A stretch of DNA of 56,391 bases from contig JAQGDQ010000255.1 in NCBI GenBank assembly GCA_030141605.1, positions 1 to 56,391 of the forward strand, given 5' to 3'. Below are positions 47,429-56,391 of this stretch, in pieces. The notes beneath the pieces were generated by a model. It saw only the letters and a program-made list of their open reading frames with translations. It was not told the DNA's origin and did no database searches. This DNA is from Tubiluchus corallicola (lineage: Eukaryota; Priapulida; Priapulimorpha; Priapulimorphida; Tubiluchidae). How positions within the stretch are numbered: the stretch's first letter is position 1; every line of letters starts with the position of its first letter. A program made the position numbers and the translations under genes.

Positions 47429-49886
47429 CGTTTGTTAGAACTGTTAGTCTTTTTAGGTAAAGAATTTCTCAAGCTTCTAAGACTTGAATATTTTTATAAA
47501 TGTAATTTGTGGATACCAATTTCGAAATACTATACAGTATGTTGTTTTTCAATGGCACCTTTGTCACGGTTTGAAAATGCATACATTTATTAACAAAGGA
47601 AATGTTAACAACTTGTAATTCTTAGATATCGACAATTAAAGATTAATGAATAGTTTCAAAGTATAGGAAAATGATAAATTATTTCAATTTAAAATCTATT
47701 TTTTAAAGCTTGCTCATTAATAAATCCTTAGCTTGTGTGTCTGTTTGTTGGAATGTTGCTCGAAATTAACCTACGTATTATGTTTCGATAAGAACGAATT
47801 ATCTAGATTACTGATTAATACATACATCATGTAAAGTATATTTTTTTTTGACTGTGGATAGTTGTATTCCTGACTTGATAATTATAGTAACTCGTTTTTT
47901 GTAGTGTACAGTTTAGATAAAATATTGTACATAACATACTTGGTTGTTGCAGTTCCCCTTTAAAGAGGCTGGATACTAAAATATAATGTATTTATATTTT
48001 TATGGACCTTATTGTTGTTTTGTTTATTGTCTTGTTCTGTTTTCATGATGAGTAATTAGTGGTAGATTTCTATTTGAACAATAATCTTTGCAGGATGCAT
48101 TGGTGAAAAAATTTCAAACATGGAAAATTTTAATTTGTAAATATCAGTGCAAGTGATAAAGATGATATCATGCTGAACTGCATCACTCAAGTCTAGGTCA
48201 GAGGTCATTCAAAGGTCACAGTGTGTATCAGTGGCAGTTTGTATGCTTAATTTTCTGGCATGTGTATTTTCACCAGCCTGCACTACAAGAACCTTGAACC
48301 CTGACAGGAGAATGACTCTATTTTGTTAACAAGTTAGCGCCACCTGCAAGCTCGTAATAGAAACTTCATTTGAAGGTCACAGTAAGAAAAAACGCAAATT
48401 GAACTGTACAGTGCATGTATACAGTTTTATCGCCAAATTATTTATTTGATAGAAATATGCCTTGGACATCGAAAGTTATCACGTTTACTTTTTGGCACTA
48501 CAGTTACTAGTCTGCTAAATTCCTGACAGAAACTTTCTTGTGGTACTTGGTAGTGAAATAACGCCTAGGAAAGTAACATGTGGCTCTGCTAGTGGAAAAA
48601 AGTTAATTCTCCACCCACTCAAAAATGAATATTGTCTTTACAAGTCGAAAGCCATGCTTTTGTTTACGTATAAGTCATTTTAAAAAATTTCAAATGTCGG
48701 TAAAACACCGCCTGAGCCTGGTTTTTAACTACTTTGATGGTTGTCTGCTTGCATGGGAACACCAGATGTTGCAGAATGTCATTTTTAAGTAAAAGTGCGT
48801 GCACAGTTCAAAACTTTATTTGATATCACGTTTTGGAGACGGACTTTTGGGTGTATTACACTGGAATTTTTATTTTTTCACTCGAATATCTCGAAGGTAA
48901 TAACGTTAATAATTAAGCCTCATAATATTTTACACAAGATTGTGAATGATCAAAATAAAAAAAGCTAAAATTTCCATTCTACTCCAAAAAATGAATTTCT
49001 ATATTAATAAAATTGGTTAAAATCCTCTCATCCTGTATTACCTTGTTCTATATAGCACCTCGTTCAATATATTCCCTCAAACAGTTCACATACCTCTAAC
49101 CAAAGTTAAGCTGCAAACAGTTGCGTATTAATTTCTTCATTATTATTTGCTAACTTGATAAGACATTGTCAGCAATTTTGTTTTCATTTTCTTTTCTATT
49201 GCGCAGGTGTATGTAACATATCATTAACGTAACTGTAATGGTGTTCATGTCTAATAAACATAAAAAGCAAAGTTAAACATGATTAGTACTTAATATTGAT
49301 AGGTGACCTACTGAGCATACAAGTCTTGAGTGAGTTTGGCAGCACAAAGTCATGTTTGGTGGGTATTGCCCTTGCAAAAATACAATTTTTTCTGGTTTTG
49401 ATTGATATCACTACATAACACTGCTGAAGGCATTGACAATATAACCTATATCAACATTAATCTTTTTGGATATGTATGCATTGGAACGTCATCATCTCCA
49501 TGAAATTTAATTACATGCATGGACAACACATGTGCCACCGAGAACCATTAATTAAGTCTAAATTTTAGATTGTAGATTGATGTAAACTCATGCAGTACTC
49601 TTGCTCTTACTCCTTTAAACTTTAACAGATTTAAACTAAACTTTTGAGTTTGAGGCTTGAATTTTTTTCAAAGTTTATTTTTCATTATAATTTTCTGATT
49701 TTTTAGCTTAAACATCATCAACAATTATAACTTATACGCAAACTTTGCTTTTAGAACCAGTTATTAATCATTAATAGCAGTATTCATGGGAATCATGTTT
49801 TAAAATTATAAGAATCATTTCAGTTTTATGAAAATTATTTTCACTTACAAGGACTTGTAAAAAACTTTGTTTATTTCTTTACATAG
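47429..49886. other. Spacer downstream of LATS
   Basis: AT-rich, no gene recognised. It contains the DR1-type nuclear-receptor motif cluster at 48195-48218. Confidence 0.55.
48195..48218 (+). promoter_or_regulatory. DR1 nuclear-receptor half-site cluster
   Basis: AGGTCAGAGGTCA (48195-48207) is a perfect direct repeat with one-base spacing, followed by AAAGGTCA at 48211-48218. Such sites bind RXR/HNF4-type receptors. It may also be chance or part of an unseen element. Confidence 0.35.
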
Positions 49887-50059
49887 AAAGCAGGAAATTC
49901 CATGCCATGCAGCGCATGTACTTGAGTGTTTTCTGCAGGAGCTGCAAGCTGACTGAGTGGGTCGTGGAGAAACCGGAACTGAGAGAGGAACTGTCGGCGG
50001 TAGACAAGCCAGCAGACTTACGCGTACACAGAAAATTATCATCCGGGTTTTCACTGTGA
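49887..50059 (+). CDS. Unrecognised exon-like frame (candidate last exon)
   Basis: After the acceptor TTTATTTCTTTACATAG, a frame reads SRKFHAMQRMYLSVFCRSC, KLTEWVVEKPELREELSAVD and KPADLRVHRKLSSGFSL, with TGA at 50057-50059. GC content is higher than in the neighbours and the composition is protein-like. No upstream partner exon was found and I do not recognise the family. A long minus-strand frame over the same bases is less protein-like. Confidence 0.3.
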
Positions 50060-50200
50060 TGGCGGCCTTAATCATATTCGATTGGTGAGGACCAGACATT
50101 TGCAAATGGCGGAACTGCGGGCCTGGATCCGTACGATTATCGCGGATTTGCGGAAGCGCGGACCTAATTTTTTGCGGGCTGCGCAAAACTAGACAATTTC
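50060..50200. other. GC-rich patch, possible promoter or transposon end
   Basis: It contains GATGGCGGC, an inverted CCAAT (ATTGG) and clustered GCGG motifs (GGCGGAACTGCGGGCC, GCGGATTTGCGG, GCGCGGACC). It precedes the BED-finger frame by 0.8 kb. It could be the 5' end of that hAT copy. Confidence 0.3.
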
Positions 50201-50992
50201 TTAACTATTGTTTGCGGACTCAAATGCGAAATACGTAAATCATACAATGTTTAATTATTCTTTAGTTTTTTTCTAATAAGTTTAGTAACTGATAATGGCC
50301 AGCAGTCTTCCACTCTTAGATATAGGTATTGCACGTGCGCGCTGACCAAAAGTTCTTATTTCATCATTTGATACGAAACAGAGGCAAGAGGTGCTATGTC
50401 TTGATTTCCCTGCTTTCTCGTGCAGTCTTCTGCTATGCAAAGCTGAGTATTACCGTACATTAATCGGCTGATTGGAATGTCTTGATATAACTATAATTTG
50501 ATAAAGGAATTATTTTATGCTGTGAGACTTTTTGTGAGTGTGTACCCACCTAACACTTTTTAGTAAGTAAAGCTAAATGCACTTGAAAAAAATAAACGTG
50601 CAGAGTTGTTTTTTGCAAACGCAATACATCACTTTATTGTAAGCTTAAATAATGTAATAACTAGTATGCAGATGTTATGTGACATTTTTAAATTGAACGA
50701 ACACAAGCCATGGATGAAAACAGTTGTATTCACAACTTCGTAATTATTACATTTGCAATGTAGAGTAAATTTTATGCTGTATCATTGATCTAGATATCGC
50801 ATTTACAGTGCTTAGTCAATTGTCGTACTTTCATAATAACACATATTTACATCTTTATTTAGTTTTAGTTAGTGTGCAATCAACTTAATGAATTATCCTA
50901 GCTTGTAGTAACGCAATCTTTTGTCACATTTTAATATTTGTACAGTAGAGTAGACAGCCTGGTTCTGAGTAGTTCAGCAGTTATTTATTGCC
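50201..50992. other. Leader of the BED-finger frame
   Basis: AT-rich, nothing coding. Confidence 0.5.
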
Positions 50993-51298
50993 ATGGCCAA
51001 ACGGAAGGTAGAAGACATCGAAAGTTTAAGTGAAAAAGATATAAAACTAGGCCTTGAAAGTGGGAAACTGACCCTTAAAGAAAATCCAAAAAGTAAGAGT
51101 GATGTGTGGGCACACTACCAATGTGTATATGATGCAGATGCATATGTAAATTTTGTTTCTTGCAAAAATAATGGTCACATGTTGTATCATGACTTTCATG
51201 AGAGTGGTACAAGCCATCTACAAAAACACCTCCAGTACTGCGACAAGAACTTGAATGTAGCATCGCAAAATATTATAACAAAATTCTTCAAACCATAG
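50993..51298 (+). pseudogene. hAT transposase N-terminal BED zinc-finger fragment
   Basis: A 101-codon frame starts in good context (GCCATGG). It reads AKRKVEDIESLSEKDIKLGL, a basic N-terminus, then SDVWAHYQCVYD, NFVSCKNNGHMLYHDF, SGTSHLQKHLQYC and IITKFFKP. The pattern VW-H, C-x2-C, GTSxLxxH, C is a BED finger as in hAT transposases and ZBED proteins. The second Cys of CKNC is replaced by Asn, and a stop follows the finger. No dimerisation domain or catalytic core was found, so this is a relic rather than a working transposase. A short domesticated BED protein is a less likely alternative. Confidence 0.7.
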
Positions 51299-53130
51299 TC
51301 CTTCAAGTTACCTAACCACATTATATTATATTATATTGTTGTATAGGATGGAATATAATTATTTTGCTATGGGGGTTCTTTGAGGGTACAACAATAACAA
51401 GTAATAATACAGAACAAAATATTATGAAGATACCAAAGCATTAATGCATGCACTCCAGTTGCTGAAACATTGCTACATCCAATAAAGGTGTAAAATAATA
51501 AAAGTCTTGTACATTTTGCAATAATTAGAGACACTGAGAGATCGTGATTAATTTCAAGACCTGCAATACGTCTCGCAAAGGTTTCACAAACTTGTCTTTT
51601 GGATATTAATCAATGGCATGTTTGTGGATTATCCTGACCTCATCTCTGTCTTTAAGAATGGCTAAAGTGTGTTTGCTAGGGTTGAGACCACCATCAAATT
51701 TATATGTCGTTCAGTTTGATCCGCTCGAATCATATACCTTCAAGACTGCAAGCTAGATTTATAAGGGCAAGAGACGTGAGGGTATATGTCAATTACTTCC
51801 TCCCTTGGCCATTGAGAGCTTTATTTGTGGTTGCTGTATTTTGATTTTATGAGGTTAAAGCAATCAAATTTAAAATATTCAATTTGTTTTTTTAAATGTT
51901 AAAGTCCCAAAAGTTTAGTAGTAGCTAGAAAACTTTGGATTTCAGTGCTGTTGCATGTCGATAGTTTGGTTCCTGTTTTAACAGTGAATTTTAATATCGT
52001 GATGTATAATTGTGAAAATGATATTGACATGGTTACGTTAAGTGTTAATTGAGCATGCGTAGTAGACGCAACAACGATCAAGCAGTCAATACGCACTTGC
52101 ATCTCTCGCCTGTTAAACATCAAACTTCATGGACTCCCAGGTCTATTTTCTGTTTATTTATGTGGTCACAGTTCACATCTTCCCGCTATACGCATAACAG
52201 GTTATAATGAATCATAATGACATCACATATAATGAATTAGTACATTTAGAATACAAAATTTAGAATACTGTTTTGGTTTTATCGTACAAATTTGATCTTA
52301 TCTATAATTTCTATACATAATCATCGCATATATAATAGTTTACAATATATTGACATCTGTATCCTTTATCCTTTTGTTTCATTTATATTTCCTTCTTAAT
52401 TGATTGTGATATTAGTCAATGATTTGCACCACATTTAAGTTTTAACTTGCGCTTTTTTACATGATCTTAACTAATTTACTGTATAGTAATCTGCAGCATT
52501 TTTAATATTTTTGCGATTTCACTTTTACTAACGCGTAAATCACAATAGAAACATGTAGTATCTTTTTTATGTGTCCAAGGAAAAAATAAATTTCTCTTCT
52601 GTGGCATGGCCTTTCCTTTAACGTTCTGCAGTAAATATTAAAGGAATTTGACGTCCCCAACTTGCAGTTGTTAGGGTCTAAGAAACGTCAAACATAAACT
52701 TATTACATTTGTAAAGTAAAAAAAATTCAAGCAGTTATATCACCCATTTTAGGTGAATTTAATTGAGAAGCATCATGTTCACAGAAGCAGGTCACTTATG
52801 TTCTTGTGAGCTAAAAAGTATTGCCTTTGCAGGTGAGTTTTGAAGTTGTTATTATGTTAATGTAAAGTCTCTGCAGAATTAAACTATGGAATGTTGAAAT
52901 CATGTTTTTGTCGGAAAAGTAGTTATTGCATTTAGAGTTTGTTTCAGTAATTATCCTATTGTACCCCAGTAACTGTTTGCTAAGTGGCGATCGCAGTAAT
53001 TAACGCTAAAATGCAATGGCAACTTTAGAAACTACATTAATACTACGTGGTGATTTGGGTTAGTGGGCGTTTCTATATTTGTGGAAAGTTAAAAGAAGAA
53101 CCTAGGACAAGGAAAATAAATAGACACCTT
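51299..53130. other. Spacer, nothing recognised
   Basis: AT-rich. No hAT core or far end could be identified after the BED frame. Confidence 0.5.
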
Positions 53131-53332
53131 TTTAAGATGAATTTACGCATATACTTAGACTACCTGATGATAATCCAGTGAAGATACTTCTTCAACAAAT
53201 AATAGAACCAGCCAAAAAACCTACAGGAGGACATTTAGAATTTGCGCAGAAAGATTTAATCCTTTCATCACTGATCCTTAGAAATAAATGCACTTGGGCT
53301 CAGCGAGTGGGCAGTGCTGGCATAGAGAGGTG
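53131..53332 (+). pseudogene. LINE scrap resembling the end of an RTE/CR1-type ORF2
   Basis: After a TAA, a plus frame reads DEFTHILRLPDDNPVKILLQ, PAKKPTGGHLEFAQKDLI and ends TWAQRVGSAGIER, then TGA. It is reminiscent of the GHVLRMPDD...K-GRP--W--DL...WA-DR block found after the reverse transcriptase of many LINEs. Strongly decayed. Confidence 0.4.
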
Positions 53333-54399
53333 AACAGAATCATGTCCCTGGACGTATGATTTATCAGATATTATAGATTATTATAGTGTGTGAGCTTGGC
53401 TCACCAACAAAAACAAGTCATCAACTACCGGCATCAACTAATGCATTCTAGTAACTATACTAATGTAAAAATTAATCATGCAATTTTTTACTCATTGTGT
53501 AGCAGTTGTATTTATAGTTTTATTTTTGTTCTAAATTTTGTATTGAATATATATTTTTGTAATGTGTTGCATGTATGTGTATATATGTGGGTTATCTGAT
53601 AAAATCAAACAACTGATGAAAATGAAGTTACTCCTGTGTACAACAATCTACTGCCTGTCTTACTAGATACTTTACATTTTAACTAGCTGCTTGGCCTTAG
53701 TTTTATGACTTTCACTTTAAAACTGACGTGTTTTCATAATCTTAATTGAGTAATTCTAACAGGGTTATTCCAAAAGTGGTTAATGTCTTAGTTTACAGGA
53801 TAAGATACATATTCACAATTATACGATAGTAAAAATATATAAGGTAAGATTAGGTAATAGAATGTTCTCATTTTCTATGAGGGTCATCAATTTGATTTCG
53901 TTGAATTTGCATCGACTGATTAACTAAGTTTTACCCTTCCTAATGTAGTAACTTATTTAAGTCACTGGTCAAACATGATCCAAGTGTCTATGGTTAGCGA
54001 TCTATTGTAAACTGAAATCTTTCAGTTTAACTTATTGAGACCTTTCACGTGAGTTATACAGGAATATCAGTCTTCTCTCACATGTTTGGTAATCACTGAT
54101 TGATCCTTATAGATCCTTATAATCTTTATTGATCCTGATTAATCACTGATAGATATTATTTTTTATTGCAAATATAGATACTCACCTTCACGTTCACCTG
54201 GGATTTACACTAAGCAATAAGTGTGCAAATGCAGGTAGGGTCTGCACGAGATAACACTAGCGTTTAGCACATTGTGTCCAAAGTTTAGGTAACCAACTGT
54301 GTTTGTTAAAACATCTTATGACAGGTGCTTGTCATTAAATGACAGGTAATTTTTTGGTAAGTTACCATGCACTACGTCTGCTTAAACACCCCCTTAAAT
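53333..54399. other. Spacer, nothing recognised
   Basis: AT-rich, no features apart from short repeats of GATCCTTAT near 54100. Confidence 0.5.
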
Positions 54400-54852
54400 C
54401 AGTGGTGTGCAAATTGCAGCCCACAAAGAGATTTGTCAACTTAATGAAAGTGCGGCCGGGCGATAAATTAGGTGTATCCAGCTGAAGTGTGCGCCACGAT
54501 CCCAAGTGCGGGCAGTTTTTTCTACTGGATCGGATGCCATTAACCCTTACAAGACGGTGGTAGCTTAATGTCACTGTACAACACAGACTGTATGATACAC
54601 ATTACTAATATGCATTGTAATGAAGTTACCACTATCTGTCGTGAAAGTAGAAATATATGGTTTGTAATATAAATTTTAATAACTTCTAAAATAGTTTCTA
54701 GAGTGTAGTAGTAATTATATGCGCAGATCGGATGCAAAAAATTGTTATTAGGCCCTTCTGTACTTGGCTCCTTGATCAAACTGTCTGTGGCCAGCAGGAA
54801 TTGCGGGAAAGTTTAATGTGGCCCGGCTAGTCAGATAATTTGCACACCCCTG
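54400..54852. mobile_element. hAT-like MITE
   Basis: 453 bp with ends CAGTGGTGTGCAAATT and, reverse complemented, CAGGGGTGTGCAAATT (15 of 16). Subterminal GCGGCCGGGCGATAAATT and GTGGCCCGGCTAGTCAG also correspond in inverted order. The flanking 8-mers do not match clearly. No coding frame. Confidence 0.75.
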
Positions 54853-54955
54853 CGATAAGGGATTCACAACTAATTGGCATATTTCTGGCTTATACAGTGT
54901 TTATGTTAAAAGCCACTAAGAACTTTATGTTGTTTTACATTAGAACTGTAAAAGA

Positions 54956-55138
54956 TGCCGAATGCAAGATCACCAAAGGAGACAAGAACCGCTAAAAAGG
55001 AGGACAACATCAAAAGAGTGAAACAACTGTGAATCGAAATTTTTCATCGCTTGTAGAAAAGTCTAATATATTAAATTCCGTACCTCAGCGCATAGTTGGT
55101 GATTTTTCTGGAAGTGAAGAGGAAGGCGAAGTATCCGA
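54956..55138 (+). other. Possible coding exon with a frameshift
   Basis: ATG at 54956 reads MPNARSPKETRTAKKEDN, then KRVKQL and TGA. From 55026 another frame reads TVNRNFSSLVEKSNILNS, QRIVGDFSGSEEEGEVSD and stops at a good donor (GAC|GTAAGT, 55139). One base of shift would join the two. Upstream lies TTTTACATTAG, an acceptor-like site. I do not recognise it. It is a pseudogene exon or two chance frames. Confidence 0.25.
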
Positions 55139-56391
55139 CGTAAGTACTTTCGTGTGAATTTATCGATTTTTTTCAATTGCATGGTGCAAACTCTGCTTTT
55201 TTCCCAATGTCTTTTGCTGTCATCCATGTTGATGGCATTGTGTGATTGTATTAAAACCACTTGATCACCATCCTTAGCGGTTTCAACAAATAGTACCGAA
55301 CGTAGTACAGAACAAGAACTTAACATATTTACGGTTATGGATGTAGCTCATTGTGTGATTTCTAGCTAAATTTTAGTTTTCAAATTGAAAGTGGTAAAGC
55401 TGCATAATGTGCAATGTGCGCGATTGGGTACTAATGTTTAGTTGCCAGTTTTACCCACTCTTGTCTTGCACCGAGCAAAGCTGGATTTATTGGTTCGTAG
55501 CATGAAATTTGAGTATCATCATTTACAGTGACGGCTCGTAGCTAAGAATAGTGGAGGTGCTGCTTCAGAAAATTTTTATCATTGTTTTAATATTGTGTTG
55601 AAATTCACTTACAGTCACGGAACTTATTTCTTGGGGATGCAAGCAGCATGCATGATTATGTAATGTAAGCACGTACGTGCATGATTAAATAATTTAAATT
55701 TTCTGTTAAATAAAAGAACTGAAAAAACTATGAATTAAATAAAATAGCTGGAAGCATGATAATCATCTAATTCTACACTTATCACATTCAAGACAGTGGT
55801 ACACGGTTTTTAAGCACAACACACGCCGAGTCAAAAGAAACACTGCTTGTACAACAGGGTCGACACTGCGTCTGTCTCTACCTTGCGTGCAGCTTCTTAT
55901 CCCAGACATGTGCGCATGCGCACAACAGCCAAACACCGTGTTGTTGGAACTGTGAAGCGCACAGTTCCTTCGCATGCTTTGGTTCTGTACAAGGATGTAC
56001 AAGTGTAATGGGAGTTAAAGAAAAATAACTCATTATTTTGAATGTTATCGATAATATCAAATGCAAATAGAGGGTGCTGCAGTTCCACAGTGCCTAGACA
56101 CTAGCCGCCACTGATCAATTAACATATCTTTCTGTAAGTACAGTCTTGTGAAATGGAAGTTCTGAGAACTTCCAGTGCATGGTAAATTCGAGCAGCCTTA
56201 GCAAATATTCACAGAAGGGTTGTTAGTATAATTCACACAACATCTTTTCTGGAACAAGAGCTTATTTTTTACTCATTCAAAAAGGAATTGAAAGAGGAAG
56301 TGCCAGGGTGCCACAGTATCAGTCCTTTCTATTCCAAAGTTTATTCTGCCTGGTGAAGCTTAAGAAAGTCCTGATTTAAGAGGCTTGGATT
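55139..56391. other. Right edge, nothing recognised
   Basis: AT-rich; the minus-strand frames at 55763-56088 overlap one another and show no family signature. Confidence 0.5.

Noticed and set aside
49845-50186. 113-codon minus-strand frame
   Set aside because: Proline/serine/cysteine-rich antisense of the better plus-strand exon-like frame.
51690-51885. Plus-strand frame resembling a retroelement tail (RLQARFIRARDVRVYV)
   Set aside because: Too short and no conserved block that fixes a family.

Overview
The window is AT-rich nuclear DNA from an invertebrate animal. It has long introns with GT/AG borders, several families of terminal-inverted-repeat DNA elements, decayed LINE and Ty3/Gypsy pieces, and the animal regulators DET1 and LATS/Warts. 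I cannot name the phylum. There is no operon structure, and no tRNA or rRNA gene was seen.

Three protein genes are recognisable. Bases 1-2155 (+) hold the last two exons of a sorbitol dehydrogenase. From 19377 down to 5150 (-) lies a complete DET1 gene: nine coding exons that join in frame into 556 residues, every junction checked for GT/AG and phase. From 31280 to 45602 (+) lies a complete LATS/Warts kinase: seven coding exons, 1235 residues, with UBA region, five PPxY motifs, Mob-binding region, kinase domain and hydrophobic motif. Sorbitol dehydrogenase and DET1 converge; DET1 and LATS diverge across about 12 kb.

That 12 kb spacer holds exon-like pieces I cannot name: a two-exon minus-strand tail (29518 to 28825) and a 90-base segment near 26.2 kb readable on both strands. 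A further exon-like reading frame lies downstream of LATS (49887-50059).

Mobile DNA is uneven. DET1 introns hold a Ty3/Gypsy pol remnant, a 479-bp hAT-type MITE with a perfect 8-bp target duplication, a 626-bp inverted-repeat element, a pogo/Tigger-like MITE inserted in an ATT microsatellite, a possible SINE and a 2.76-kb element with 28-bp inverted ends. The recognised elements elsewhere are two related ~610-bp MITEs, two hAT-like MITEs, a LINE tail, a second LINE scrap and a hAT BED-finger fragment. LATS introns show only a 144-bp fold-back.

Functionally, DET1 is a subunit of the DDB1/CUL4 E3 ligase with COP1, LATS is the terminal Hippo kinase, and sorbitol dehydrogenase is a polyol-pathway enzyme; nothing in the sequence links them. 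No wholly new system was found. The most unusual structure is a ~47-bp minisatellite in the DET1 3' UTR whose unit matches the last codons of DET1 itself.
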